Under the pieces are notes generated by a model that saw only the letters and a list, made by a program, of their open reading frames with translations, searched no databases and had not been told where the DNA came from. From Akkermansiaceae bacterium (GTDB lineage Bacteria; Verrucomicrobiota; Verrucomicrobiia; Verrucomicrobiales; Akkermansiaceae), in the NCBI GenBank assembly GCA_025363295.1, contig JANYEC010000033.1:1-64000 (forward strand): 64,000 nt of DNA. Reading direction: 5' to 3'. The position numbers and the translations under genes were made by a program. Below are positions 44,990 to 53,581 of this stretch, in pieces. Numbering within the stretch: the first letter of the stretch is position 1; every line of letters begins with the position of its first letter.

Positions 44990-46393
44990 ATGTCCCGCAA
45001 AACAAAAATCATCATTACCCTCGGCCCGGCAACCGAATCAGAAGAAATGATCGGCAAGCTCATCGATGAAGGAACCAACGTGTTCCGCCTCAACATGAGC
45101 CACGCGAAACATGAATGGGCGGCTGAAATGACCAAGCGTGTTCGCAGACAGTCAGAACTCAGAAATGCGCACATCGCCGTGCTTTTCGATCTAACTGGAC
45201 CCTCGATTCGTACGGGAGATTTGGAGAAACCTTACACTCTAGCAGAAGGTGATACTGTCGAGTTTCGCAAGGTCGGAGCGGACGCCACAGTACCACTTTC
45301 CACCACCGTCAACTACGATGGTCTCATGGGTGATGTCACCATCGGAAACACGCTCGTCGTGGACAACGGAGCGATGCTCATGCGTATCGACGTGGTGGAG
45401 GCAGACCGCATCCTCTGTTTTGTCAAAACTCCTGGGACGATGGGCTCCAGACGCCACATCAATCTTCCCGGCGTCCGTCTGAATCTTCCCGCACTCACAG
45501 AAAAAGATCACAAGGACCTTTCCCTCGCCGTCGAGTGCAGAGCGGATTACATCGCCGGTTCATTCGTTAGAGACTCTGCTCATGTTAAAGAACTTCGCGC
45601 AGCCATGGTCGCGCTTGAAGGTGAGGCGCAAATCGTTGCCAAAGTGGAAGACCAAGAAGCCATTCGTAACATCGACGCCATTATCAACGAGGCCGATGTC
45701 ATCATGGTCGCTCGCGGAGACCTTGGCACGGAAGTCGAGTTCGAGGAGCTCCCGATCCTTCAGCGCCGCATCGTCAAGCGCTGCCACGAACTCGGGACTC
45801 GTGTCATCGTTGCGACCCAATTGCTCGAATCGATGATCACCAATCCAACGCCCACTCGTGCCGAAGTGACCGACGTCATGAATGCTGCGTATGAAGAAGC
45901 GGACTGCCTCATGCTCTCGGGTGAAACCTCCGTGGGCCGCTATCCCGAGCGCTGTGTCGAGGCTCTGGTTAGAATTTCCTCCCGCATCGAACGCTCCGGC
46001 GGCCACGGCTTTGGCCAAAGTGCACTGCTTCGGGACGAGCGCCAGAAAACCGCCCGCGCTGCAGTGACTCTAGCAGACTCACTGCCGGATGCCCGGCTCG
46101 TCGTGCTCACCCGTCGTGGTGTTCTTGCGAACCACGTCGCCATGCTGCGCCCGCGCACGTCCGGCTTCTATGCCTTCACGCCTAAGGAAACTGTTTGCTG
46201 CAAACTTTCTCTAACGAGAGGAGTCCGAGCTTTCAAGTTATCCTTCGCCTCTAACATCGAAGAGACCATCAAGAAGGTCAGCGAGCTTCTGCTGAAAGAA
46301 GGCCTCGTCCGCCCCGGCACACCGTTGGTGATCGTTTCTGACATTCTATCAGATCACTTCGCTGCAAATTCAATTTTGCTGCACCATGCCTGA
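44990..46393 (+). CDS. pyk: Pyruvate kinase with an altered K+ site
   Basis: Converts phosphoenolpyruvate and ADP to pyruvate and ATP. The 467-residue protein keeps FRLNMSHA, VAKVEDQEAI (general acid Lys), MVARGDLGTEVE and VATQLLESMI. The segment normally DTKGPEIRTG reads DLTGPSIRTG (Asp67 to Gly76). In muscle-enzyme numbering Thr113, Lys114 and Glu117 become Leu, Thr and Ser; residues here, especially Glu117, separate K+-dependent from K+-independent enzymes. K+ independence is inferred. The C-terminal domain is complete. ATG 44990 fits the family start MSRKTKIIITLGPAT. Confidence 0.94.
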   Translation: MSRKTKIIITLGPATESEEMIGKLIDEGTNVFRLNMSHAKHEWAAEMTKRVRRQSELRNAHIAVLFDLTGPSIRTGDLEKPYTLAEGDTVEFRKVGADATVPLSTTVNYDGLMGDVTIGNTLVVDNGAMLMRIDVVEADRILCFVKTPGTMGSRRHINLPGVRLNLPALTEKDHKDLSLAVECRADYIAGSFVRDSAHVKELRAAMVALEGEAQIVAKVEDQEAIRNIDAIINEADVIMVARGDLGTEVEFEELPILQRRIVKRCHELGTRVIVATQLLESMITNPTPTRAEVTDVMNAAYEEADCLMLSGETSVGRYPERCVEALVRISSRIERSGGHGFGQSALLRDERQKTARAAVTLADSLPDARLVVLTRRGVLANHVAMLRPRTSGFYAFTPKETVCCKLSLTRGVRAFKLSFASNIEETIKKVSELLLKEGLVRPGTPLVIVSDILSDHFAANSILLHHA

Positions 46394-46426
46394 ATGGATT
46401 AGGCCCGCCTAGGACCTATAAAATTT

Positions 46427-47266
46427 ATGAACTTAATTCACGGCGATTGTCTGCAAGTCCTCCCCACGCTGCCGGATAGTTCATGCGATCTGGTAGTCAC
46501 TTCTCCGCCCTACAATCTTGGGATTGCTTACAAGAGTTTCAAAGACACGGCTCCGCGTGAAGAATTTCTCACGTGGTGCCGGGAGTGGGCGGCCGAGCTT
46601 AGGCGCGTGATGGCGGAAGACGGTTCATTTTTTCTCAATGTAGGCGCTGCTCCGGCGAATCCCCTGATGCCCCATCAACTGATCCTTGCTCTAACCGATG
46701 GCGATGATCCTTTGTTCGTGCTTCAGAACACGTTCCACTGGATCAAGTCGATCACGATCGAAACCCGTGCGAATGAGCAAATCAGCGCGGGACATTTTAA
46801 ACCTATCAATTCCCAGCGGTTCGTGAATGACTGCCATGAGTATATATTTCATCTAACGAAAAACGGCAATGTAACGCTCGACCGTCGCGCGGCGGGAGTG
46901 CCCTATGTTCATAAGTCAAACATCGCGCGTTGGGGTCACACTGGCGGCACCGATCTCCGCTGCCGAGGAAACAATTGGTTCATTCCTTACGAAACCATCA
47001 ATTCCCGCGACAAGGATCGGCCTCATCCTGCTACCTTTCCGGTGGCCTTGGTAGAACAGTGCGTGCGACTTCACGGAAAGGGCCCGGCGACGCGGTTAAT
47101 AGATCCGTTTCTTGGGATCGGGACATCCGCCATCGCGGCAAACCGGCAAAAACTCGCGCACTTCACCGGTATCGAAATGGATGCGCACTATCTTGCCACG
47201 GCGCGGGAGCGGATCGAGGAGGAGCTTGGCGGGTTGTTTCAAGAACTGCCGTTTGGTAATGAATAA
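46427..47266 (+). CDS. Orphan site-specific DNA methyltransferase (beta class)
   Basis: A 279-residue AdoMet-dependent DNA methyltransferase. Catalytic motif TSPPYNLG (about 30-37) precedes the AdoMet motif DPFLGIGTSAIAA (from Asp226), the order of the beta class, and the TSPPY form is common among N4-cytosine and some N6-adenine enzymes. No restriction endonuclease is adjacent, so it may be a solitary methylase acting in regulation, or a relic of a restriction system. The recognition sequence cannot be read from the gene. TATAAAAT lies just upstream of the ATG. Confidence 0.88.
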   Translation: MNLIHGDCLQVLPTLPDSSCDLVVTSPPYNLGIAYKSFKDTAPREEFLTWCREWAAELRRVMAEDGSFFLNVGAAPANPLMPHQLILALTDGDDPLFVLQNTFHWIKSITIETRANEQISAGHFKPINSQRFVNDCHEYIFHLTKNGNVTLDRRAAGVPYVHKSNIARWGHTGGTDLRCRGNNWFIPYETINSRDKDRPHPATFPVALVEQCVRLHGKGPATRLIDPFLGIGTSAIAANRQKLAHFTGIEMDAHYLATARERIEEELGGLFQELPFGNE

Positions 47267-47348
47267 GCCCGCGCTGCACGTTTTCACTTCTACCCCGGAA
47301 TCGAATCACTAGGGTGTGGGGATCTCACATTCGATCACTTGATCATCC

Positions 47349-48401
47349 ATGGACTCTGCCCTTCACCAACTTATCCGCGATGCCTTTGCAGACGAAGCGA
47401 CCGATGTATTCCTCGTCGAGAACGAACCGCCGCGCATCCGCCGCGAAGGTGATGTAGTGATCCTCCATCCCGGCCCGATTCCGCGTGCGGGACTCGAGGA
47501 GTTTTGGAAATCCTGCGGGGTCGATCATACGGCACTGTTGGAAGCCGACGTTTCCTGGCAACTTCCTAACGGCGGGCGACTGCGGGTAAATCTCTATCAC
47601 ACGCTCGGCCGCCTAGCAGCGGTGCTGCGGCCGATCCGTAAAACGATCCCGCCTCTAGCAGAACTCGGATTACCAGGCCCGCTATTGGAGTCATGGATGC
47701 AGCGGCGTTACGGCCTGATTCTCATCACCGGCCCCACAGGATCTGGGAAATCCACGACGGTGGCTTCGTGTCTGGATTGGATCAATCAACATTTGGCACG
47801 TCACATCGTGACGTTAGAAGATCCGATTGAGTTTCTGTTTGAGAATGACCGTTCGTTATTTTCCCAAAGGGAGATCCGCTTGGATTCCCCGAGTTTTTCG
47901 ACAGGTCTGCGCGCCGCCCTGCGCCAAAGCCCAGATATTCTTTTTCTGGGAGAAATTCGCGATCCGGAAACCGCGATTACCGCGCTGCATGCGGCAGAGA
48001 CCGGGCACCTCGTTATTTCCACCCTTCATAGTAGCAGTGTTGTCGAGACGCTGGACCGCTTTTCGCATTTGCTTAGCTCGGAAACCGCAGGGGCCTTGAA
48101 TTTGTTAGCTTCACAGTTGGTCGGAATCATTTCCCAACAACTGCTTCCGAGAAAAGGAGGCGGTCTGTTCCCGGCGTTAGAGTATCTTCAAAACGAGGCA
48201 GCGACTCGACGTTGGATACTTGAAAACCGACTAACGGATCTTCAAGATCATTTGAACAAGGGCGATGGTATCACCAATTGTTCACTTTTAGATTATCTGG
48301 TCGCGTCCGTTCAGCAGGGATATTTAGAACAGGAAATCGCCCGAGCCGCATGTGCCCGCCCGCAGGATTTTGATCGCGCCATGCGTGGAATTTCAGGATA
48401 A
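47349..48401 (+). CDS. PilT/PilU-family type IV pilus ATPase
   Basis: A 350-residue secretion-type ATPase likely to power pilus retraction. Walker A is GPTGSGKST (Lys134). The Asp box reads HIVTLEDPIEF. Walker B DILFLGEIRD keeps the catalytic Glu202, and the His box reads ETGHLVISTLHSSS. The N-terminal PAS-like part is divergent (ATDVFLVENEPPRIRR). It precedes a second PilT-like gene by 12 bases; the two probably work as a pair, as PilT and PilU do. Confidence 0.92.
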   Translation: MDSALHQLIRDAFADEATDVFLVENEPPRIRREGDVVILHPGPIPRAGLEEFWKSCGVDHTALLEADVSWQLPNGGRLRVNLYHTLGRLAAVLRPIRKTIPPLAELGLPGPLLESWMQRRYGLILITGPTGSGKSTTVASCLDWINQHLARHIVTLEDPIEFLFENDRSLFSQREIRLDSPSFSTGLRAALRQSPDILFLGEIRDPETAITALHAAETGHLVISTLHSSSVVETLDRFSHLLSSETAGALNLLASQLVGIISQQLLPRKGGGLFPALEYLQNEAATRRWILENRLTDLQDHLNKGDGITNCSLLDYLVASVQQGYLEQEIARAACARPQDFDRAMRGISG

Positions 48402-48413
48402 TTCATTCAAGCC

Positions 48414-49502
48414 ATGGCCCGAGAAATCACCGAATACCTCAGAGAAACCATCGCCCGCGGTGGGTCGGATCTGCACCTCAGCGCATGGGCGCCGGCCTGC
48501 GCCCGGGTGAACGGATCGATTGTTCCATTTGATCAAGAGGTATTAGACCCGACGACTGTCCGCAACCTTATCCTCGACACGCTCAGTGAAGCACAACGGG
48601 CAACACTGGAGCAAGAGTGGGAGTTAGACTACGCACTGCAAGTCGAAGGCGTGGGCCGTTTCCGCGGTAATGTCCACATGGCACGCGGCCAAGCAGAGGC
48701 TGCATTTCGTTTCATTAGCCAAGAAATTCCCGATCTCGATACGCTCGGGCATCACTCGGTGGTGCAGGAATTTTGTAATCTTCGCAGCGGACTTGTGCTG
48801 GTCACGGGGATCACTGGCTCAGGTAAGTCCACCACTCTGGCTTCGATGGTGCGCCGGATTTCAGACACACGAAATGGAGTGATCATCACTTTAGAAGATC
48901 CGATCGAATATGTATTTCAACATAGTTCCTGCCTCATCAAACAACGCGAGGTAGGAAATGATACTAAAGATTTTCCGCGGGCCTTGCGACAAGCATTACG
49001 CCAAGATCCCGACGTGATCGTTGTCTCAGGGTTACGGGATCTCGATACGATCCGCATCGCTCTAACGGCTTCGGAGACCGGGCATCTGGTCCTCGCCACG
49101 CTTCACACGGCAGATGCGCCTCAAACGATTGACCGGCTTGTGGATGTGTTTCCCGCAGACCAGCAGCCACAGATCATCACTCAACTTTCCAGTGCACTCG
49201 AAGGTATTATTTGCCAGCGATTGATCCCCCGTGCTGACGGACAGGGGCGGGTGCTCGCGTCGGAAATTTTACGCCCTAACCATGCGGTGCGAAACTGCAT
49301 CCGTGATCGCAAGCTCGAACAAATCGTGGGGCTGATGGAAATTGGTTACAAGGAAGGTAATCGGACTATCGACCAAAGTATCACCACGCTTTTCGATGCG
49401 AACATCATCACCCGCGAGGACGCACTGTTCAATTGCCGCGAACGCAAAATTTTCGAAGCTCCGCCAAAAGAGCCTCGCAAACCAAAATCAATCTGGACCT
49501 GA
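48414..49502 (+). CDS. PilT-like ATPase lacking the Walker B glutamate
   Basis: A 362-residue PilT relative with a clear N-terminal motif (ARGGSDLHLSAWAPACARVNG), Walker A GITGSGKST (Lys138), Asp box VIITLEDPIEYVFQ and His box ETGHLVLATLHTADAPQ. Where PilT has VGEMRD, this has VSGLRD: the catalytic Glu position is Gly206. ATP binding should persist but hydrolysis is likely weak. It starts 12 bases after the intact homologue, so it may be a regulatory subunit in a mixed hexamer. Pilin and pilB genes are not nearby. Confidence 0.9.
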   Translation: MAREITEYLRETIARGGSDLHLSAWAPACARVNGSIVPFDQEVLDPTTVRNLILDTLSEAQRATLEQEWELDYALQVEGVGRFRGNVHMARGQAEAAFRFISQEIPDLDTLGHHSVVQEFCNLRSGLVLVTGITGSGKSTTLASMVRRISDTRNGVIITLEDPIEYVFQHSSCLIKQREVGNDTKDFPRALRQALRQDPDVIVVSGLRDLDTIRIALTASETGHLVLATLHTADAPQTIDRLVDVFPADQQPQIITQLSSALEGIICQRLIPRADGQGRVLASEILRPNHAVRNCIRDRKLEQIVGLMEIGYKEGNRTIDQSITTLFDANIITREDALFNCRERKIFEAPPKEPRKPKSIWT

Positions 49503-49508
49503 TCTATC

Positions 49509-50204
49509 ATGGAAGCCCCAAGCCCGCGCTATATTCTCACTCGTGCCGTTTTCTTTATCGCTCTGCTTATCGCGGTGCTTTACGGCATGAGCTTTTTCAA
49601 AAGAATTCAGCGCCAATCCGCGATTGTTGCGGAGTTAAAATCGTTCACCAGTGACAGCTCATTTTTTCAACAGTTTTACCCAGCGGACGCACAGAAATCA
49701 CTGGTTCAAGCAATCGGATTGATCGCCGAGGCAAACGAACTCGGCCTCCCGCCGGACCGAGCGATCGATGGCGGACTGGGCATCGAGCGCAAGTATTTCA
49801 CGATAGACGAAGACCACAAGGATCCTCCTGTCCGCGACAAAATCATCCGTAACAACCTGAGGAGCAACTATGAGAATTTCAAAAAACTCGGTTACACTGC
49901 GGACTTTCATACCCTGCAGGGCATGAAAAATGGCGAGCTGCCAGCGATTCCTAACGGCCCTCAAGCCGGTCACAAACCTGAGATTGGAACGATCATCGAC
50001 CCGGCGCTTTCTCCCGGGATGGAAAGGGTCATCGCAAATCTGGAACTTCGCCCGATCCGCACAGAAAAAGTCCAACCATCCGACTTAGAACTCGCAGCGG
50101 CCAAGCAACTCGCCTGTGACCTCTCCGATGCCAAAATCATCGAAGAATCTGCCCGCGACCGGATTCTCGGCAAGCTCTCTTCCGACGCCAAGCTCATCAA
50201 GTGA
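49509..50204 (+). CDS. Membrane-anchored protein of unknown function
   Basis: A 231-residue protein with one N-terminal membrane helix (YILTRAVFFIALLIAVLYGMSFF) and a soluble helical domain. It begins six bases after the second PilT-like gene, on the same strand, and may be linked to pilus function. No motif or family is recognised. A charged segment, ERKYFTIDEDHKDPPVRDKIIRNNLRSNYENFKK, is the most distinctive part. Confidence 0.65.
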   Translation: MEAPSPRYILTRAVFFIALLIAVLYGMSFFKRIQRQSAIVAELKSFTSDSSFFQQFYPADAQKSLVQAIGLIAEANELGLPPDRAIDGGLGIERKYFTIDEDHKDPPVRDKIIRNNLRSNYENFKKLGYTADFHTLQGMKNGELPAIPNGPQAGHKPEIGTIIDPALSPGMERVIANLELRPIRTEKVQPSDLELAAAKQLACDLSDAKIIEESARDRILGKLSSDAKLIK

Positions 50205-50240
50205 AGCGGAGTTTATTTCGCTAACATTAAATCAGATCGA

Positions 50241-50651
50241 ATGGAAAACCCCATTTCATCGGAAAAGAACGGAGCGCTCGAGCAACGGATGATCGCGCTC
50301 GGAATCACCGAAGCAAGTTGTCTAGAGAAATTCGTCCGCGGTTCCGGTGCGGGAGGTCAGAAAATCAACAAGACTTCTAACTGTGTGTTTCTCAAGCATC
50401 TGCCGACGGGAGTGTGTATCAAATGTCAGATGGACCGCTCGCGTGAGATGAACCGCTACCTTGCGAGAAAGGAATTGTGCGATCAGATCGAAGCGATCCG
50501 CGATGGCAAGGCAACCGCTAAAACCCAAGCAATCGAAAAGATGCGGCGTCAAAAGCGACCTCGTTCGCAGCGCTCCAAACAACGTTCCGTAGTGGACAAG
50601 CGCATTACTTCGCAAAAGAAATCCATGCGCCGCCCGCCATCGAGCGACTGA
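50241..50651 (+). CDS. Peptide chain release factor-like protein with GGQ motif
   Basis: A 136-residue protein consisting of a catalytic RF domain: FVRGSGAGGQKINKTSNCV holds the GGQ tripeptide that triggers peptidyl-tRNA hydrolysis, followed by a highly basic C-terminal tail (QKRPRSQRSKQRSVVDKRI). It has no codon-recognition domain. Such proteins (ArfB/ICT1, RF-H-like and C12orf65-like) rescue stalled ribosomes, with the basic tail entering the mRNA channel. The exact subgroup is not certain. Confidence 0.88.
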   Translation: MENPISSEKNGALEQRMIALGITEASCLEKFVRGSGAGGQKINKTSNCVFLKHLPTGVCIKCQMDRSREMNRYLARKELCDQIEAIRDGKATAKTQAIEKMRRQKRPRSQRSKQRSVVDKRITSQKKSMRRPPSSD

Positions 50652-50657
50652 TAGAAA

Positions 50658-51293
50658 TCAATGATCCAGCTTTAGTTTTTTGAGTTTCGGCTCAATGACG
50701 AAGCGGCAATACGGATTCTTTGATTTGTTCTCGTTATAATAGTTCTGATGGTAGTTTTCAGCCGGATAGAATTCCGAGGCTTTCGTGATGGTTGTCACGA
50801 TTGGATCTTTGAAGTTCTCCTTCGCAGCGGCTTTGGAAGCTTCCGCAGTCTTTTTCTGCTCGTCCGAGTAGTAAAAAATCACCGAGCGATATTGATCCCC
50901 CACATCATTCCCTTGGCGATTAAGTGTCGTGGGATCGTGAAGGTTCCAGAACCAACTGAGAACTTTTTCATAGGAAACTTTCTTGGGATCAAAAACGACG
51001 TGCACCACTTCCGCATGACCGGTCGAGCCGCTGCAGATATCATCATAGCTTGGATTTTTCACCGAGCCGCCCATGTAGCCGGATGTCGCCGAGTAAACGC
51101 CCGGAATCTGACGGTAAGCAGCTTCGATGCACCAGAAGCACCCGGCCCCGAAAGTGGCGACTTCCGCGCCGGCGGGAACTTCGGGCATTTTGGCGGCTAC
51201 TTTGGCATCAGGGGACATGGTGATTTTCTGTGGTTCGCAGGACGCGAGGGTGGGAAGAAGTAACAACAGTGAAAGTAAATTTCGGCGAGTCAT
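50658..51293 (-). CDS. msrA: Peptide-methionine (S)-S-oxide reductase MsrA, exported
   Basis: Repairs oxidised methionine. The 211-residue protein has an N-terminal lipoprotein-type signal (RRNLLSLLLLLPTLASC), so it probably acts in the periplasm. The MsrA core has the catalytic GCFWC in GAGCFWCIEAAYRQIPGV, then GYMGGSVKNPSYDDICSGSTGHAEVV, DPTTLNRQGNDVGDQYRS and the end YHQNYYNENKSKNPYCRFVIEPKLKKL, which carries the possible resolving Cys. ATG 51293 is chosen from the signal; the frame extends eight residues further upstream. Confidence 0.96.
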   Translation of the reverse strand: MTRRNLLSLLLLLPTLASCEPQKITMSPDAKVAAKMPEVPAGAEVATFGAGCFWCIEAAYRQIPGVYSATSGYMGGSVKNPSYDDICSGSTGHAEVVHVVFDPKKVSYEKVLSWFWNLHDPTTLNRQGNDVGDQYRSVIFYYSDEQKKTAEASKAAAKENFKDPIVTTITKASEFYPAENYHQNYYNENKSKNPYCRFVIEPKLKKLKLDH

Positions 51294-51338
51294 AATCGTA
51301 GGATACACCGAATCCATTTTTGTTCCCGAAAAGTTTTA

Positions 51339-52238
51339 TCACCACTCAATTCCTACGCCTTCGCCCGGGATGAGGACCTGTTCGCTGATGCCGAGACGTT
51401 CCGCTTCTATCAGGAGCCTTTCCACCGGCTCGTCGTGAGGTTCATTACCTAACGGGAAAGTTCCGTAGTGCATCGGGATGAGAAGTTTCGCGCCCAGATC
51501 GATAAAGGCACGCACGGCTTCCTCGGGATTCATGTGCACATCACGGCCACTAGGCGACTCGTAAGCGCCGATCGGCATGAGTGCGATGTCGATTTCGTAG
51601 CGTTTCCCAATCTCCTCAAAGCCATCAAAATACGCGCTGTCACCACAGTGAAAAACGCTTTTCCCTCCCGCCCGCACAATGTAACCGCCGAAATCGCGGT
51701 GGGTATCGTGAATGAAGCGAGCACCCCAGTGATGGGATGGCGTATGGATAATTTCAAGTTCTTCAAACTTCAGCTGATCCCAAATGCGCATTTCGAAAGT
51801 GGCGGAAAATCCTAAGCGTTTCACAAGGGAGCCGCTTCCGCAGGGGACGATAATGCCTTCGCGGGCTTGCAGGATTTTCAAACTCGGTTTGTGAAGGTGA
51901 TCGAAATGGGCGTGAGTCACTAAAACGAGATCCACTTCCGGCACCCCTTTTAAATCCAATCCGGGTTGGCGCTGGCGTTTCACTGGGCCATGCCATTTCG
52001 CCCAATTGGGATCCACGATTACGGAATGCCCAGCGAATTGCAGGAAAAATGAAGCGTGGCCGATCCACGTCACTCTAACTTTTCCGTCGTCGGGCGGGTC
52101 AAGCACTGGCTCAAGCACGTCCCCATCGGCCCGCCGGAACATGCCCGGAACGATCCGGTGGCGAAGAAACTGAAGATTCCGACGCGGCCAGCCTTTTTGC
52201 GGAAGCAGTCCCGAGTTCCGAGAGGGATTCGAGCTCAT
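51339..52238 (-). CDS. Metallo-beta-lactamase-fold hydrolase (UlaG/NAPE-PLD-like)
   Basis: A 299-residue MBL-fold protein. The metal motif THAHFDHLH, a later His in HHWGARF, the Asp ligand in FHCGDSAYFDGF and the terminal His in IPMHYGTFPLG are all present. The start VRVTWIGHASFFLQFAGHSVIVDP and the region after DRDVH-type loops fit the subgroup containing UlaG and N-acylphosphatidylethanolamine phospholipase D relatives. No signal peptide. Substrate unknown. ATG 52238 follows eight weakly conserved residues. Confidence 0.88.
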   Translation of the reverse strand: MSSNPSRNSGLLPQKGWPRRNLQFLRHRIVPGMFRRADGDVLEPVLDPPDDGKVRVTWIGHASFFLQFAGHSVIVDPNWAKWHGPVKRQRQPGLDLKGVPEVDLVLVTHAHFDHLHKPSLKILQAREGIIVPCGSGSLVKRLGFSATFEMRIWDQLKFEELEIIHTPSHHWGARFIHDTHRDFGGYIVRAGGKSVFHCGDSAYFDGFEEIGKRYEIDIALMPIGAYESPSGRDVHMNPEEAVRAFIDLGAKLLIPMHYGTFPLGNEPHDEPVERLLIEAERLGISEQVLIPGEGVGIEW

Positions 52239-52313
52239 CGGTATTTTCCCATTCTCTTCCACGTGCCACGATTACTACGCCAGTCCATTCAATCTTGCAT
52301 CGAAAATTCCCAC

Positions 52314-53090
52314 TTACTTTGAGTAGGCTGCGGCGATTTTCCCAGCCCAATTCATGGCGCGTTCCCCGAACCCTCGCTCATCACCCGCATAGAGAATTCC
52401 CCGGGAAACATTAATCACATCAGGTGCCGTCCGGGCGGCAGCGGCAAGCGCTGCGAGATCGCCGCCCTGCGCGCCAAGGCCAGGAACGAGAAGTGGCGCG
52501 TCCGGCATTTTGTCGAGCACGTCCGCTGCATTTGTTAGGCCGACGACATACCCCACATCCGTGGCCCGTCCTTCCGACTTCGCCCGCTCACCCAGCGCCG
52601 TCACTAATTCAAAAACCGAGCGACCATCCGCAAGTTTCTGCCGCTGGAAATCGGCCGAACCAGCATTCGAAGTAACAGCTAACAGATAGATCCCCTTCCC
52701 TTCCCAATCCAGGAAAGGCTCGATTGAATCATAGCCGAGAAAAGGATTGAGGGTGACGGCGTCCACATTCCAGCCGCCGAAATACCCTTGCGCGTAATAT
52801 TTCTGCGTCTCGCCGATGTCACTGCGTTTCGCATCGAGAATGACCGGCACGTCCTCCGGAATTGCGGCGAGCAGACTCTCTAGCAGGCGGATACCCTCGA
52901 TGCCCATCGCCTCGAAGTAGGCCATGTTCGGCTTGAACGCGGCGGCCCAGACCGCAGTCTCCTCGATGACTTCGGTGAGGAAATTTCTCGCAAAATCCGC
53001 GCCGCCGTCGCCGGGCCGAGGGTCAAGTCCGACACAAAGGCGCGACCCTGTTTTTTCAATGCGTTTCTGGAGGCGTTCCGCGTAACTCAT
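52314..53090 (-). CDS. pyrF: Orotidine 5'-phosphate decarboxylase (type 2)
   Basis: Final step of UMP synthesis. The 258-residue TIM barrel has the catalytic DAKRSDIG (two acids and Lys), with SRLCVGLDPRPGDGG at the start, AAFKPNMAYFEAMG, VTLNPFLGYDSIEPFL, PLLVPGLGAQGGD and VINVSRGILYAG. The length and LDPRP start mark it as type 2. It follows the DoxX/MauE gene by 31 bases on the same strand. Confidence 0.96.
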   Translation of the reverse strand: MSYAERLQKRIEKTGSRLCVGLDPRPGDGGADFARNFLTEVIEETAVWAAAFKPNMAYFEAMGIEGIRLLESLLAAIPEDVPVILDAKRSDIGETQKYYAQGYFGGWNVDAVTLNPFLGYDSIEPFLDWEGKGIYLLAVTSNAGSADFQRQKLADGRSVFELVTALGERAKSEGRATDVGYVVGLTNAADVLDKMPDAPLLVPGLGAQGGDLAALAAAARTAPDVINVSRGILYAGDERGFGERAMNWAGKIAAAYSK

Positions 53091-53121
53091 GTGGGGAGGT
53101 TGGAGACTCTTCGCCCACAGT

Positions 53122-53571
53122 TCAACCCTTTAGGGTGTCTTCGGAAGCATGTGACTCCCTGCACCACAGCCAGCCGAGTAGGACGAAATAACCGGTAAAT
53201 TCAGCCACCTTGTTCCAGTATTGAATCGGAGCATCACCGCCATGACAGCCGCAGGAAATTTCGAGTTTGTGATACCAAGCCCAGCCGATGGAAACGGAAA
53301 AAACGACGACCAGTCCGGCTGTTGTTAGGATCGCGCCCTTGCGAAGAATTCCGAGCATCAGGCATAGGCCTGCAAGGCATTCGAGCCACGGCACCGAGTA
53401 GGCGGCGAGCATATCTAACGGCGGCTTCACGAGGTGATAGTTTGCCACATCGCGGGTGAAGCGGTCCAGGCCCGTGCCGAAAATTTTCAGGCCTCCGCTG
53501 TACAGAAACCATGAGCCTAGCAGCACGCGGGCGATCAATGCGACCACCTGGGATTTGCTCTGCGGTTTCAT
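53122..53571 (-). CDS. DoxX/MauE-family membrane protein
   Basis: A 149-residue protein with four membrane helices. RVLLGSWFLYSGGLKIFGT, YSVPWLECLAGLCLMLGILRKGAI and the Cys pair in ISCGCHGGDAP match the MauE-like branch of DoxX proteins, in which the Cys pair takes part in disulfide chemistry. It lies ten bases after nuoF, suggesting co-transcription. Role unknown, possibly redox-linked. Confidence 0.82.
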   Translation of the reverse strand: MKPQSKSQVVALIARVLLGSWFLYSGGLKIFGTGLDRFTRDVANYHLVKPPLDMLAAYSVPWLECLAGLCLMLGILRKGAILTTAGLVVVFSVSIGWAWYHKLEISCGCHGGDAPIQYWNKVAEFTGYFVLLGWLWCRESHASEDTLKG

Positions 53572-53581
53572 GCGTGAGTGA

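Noticed and set aside
46410..46426. TATAAAAT as the -10 box of the methyltransferase gene
   Set aside because: It lies only about five bases before the ATG with no -35 box at the right distance; chance is more likely, although leaderless transcription cannot be excluded.
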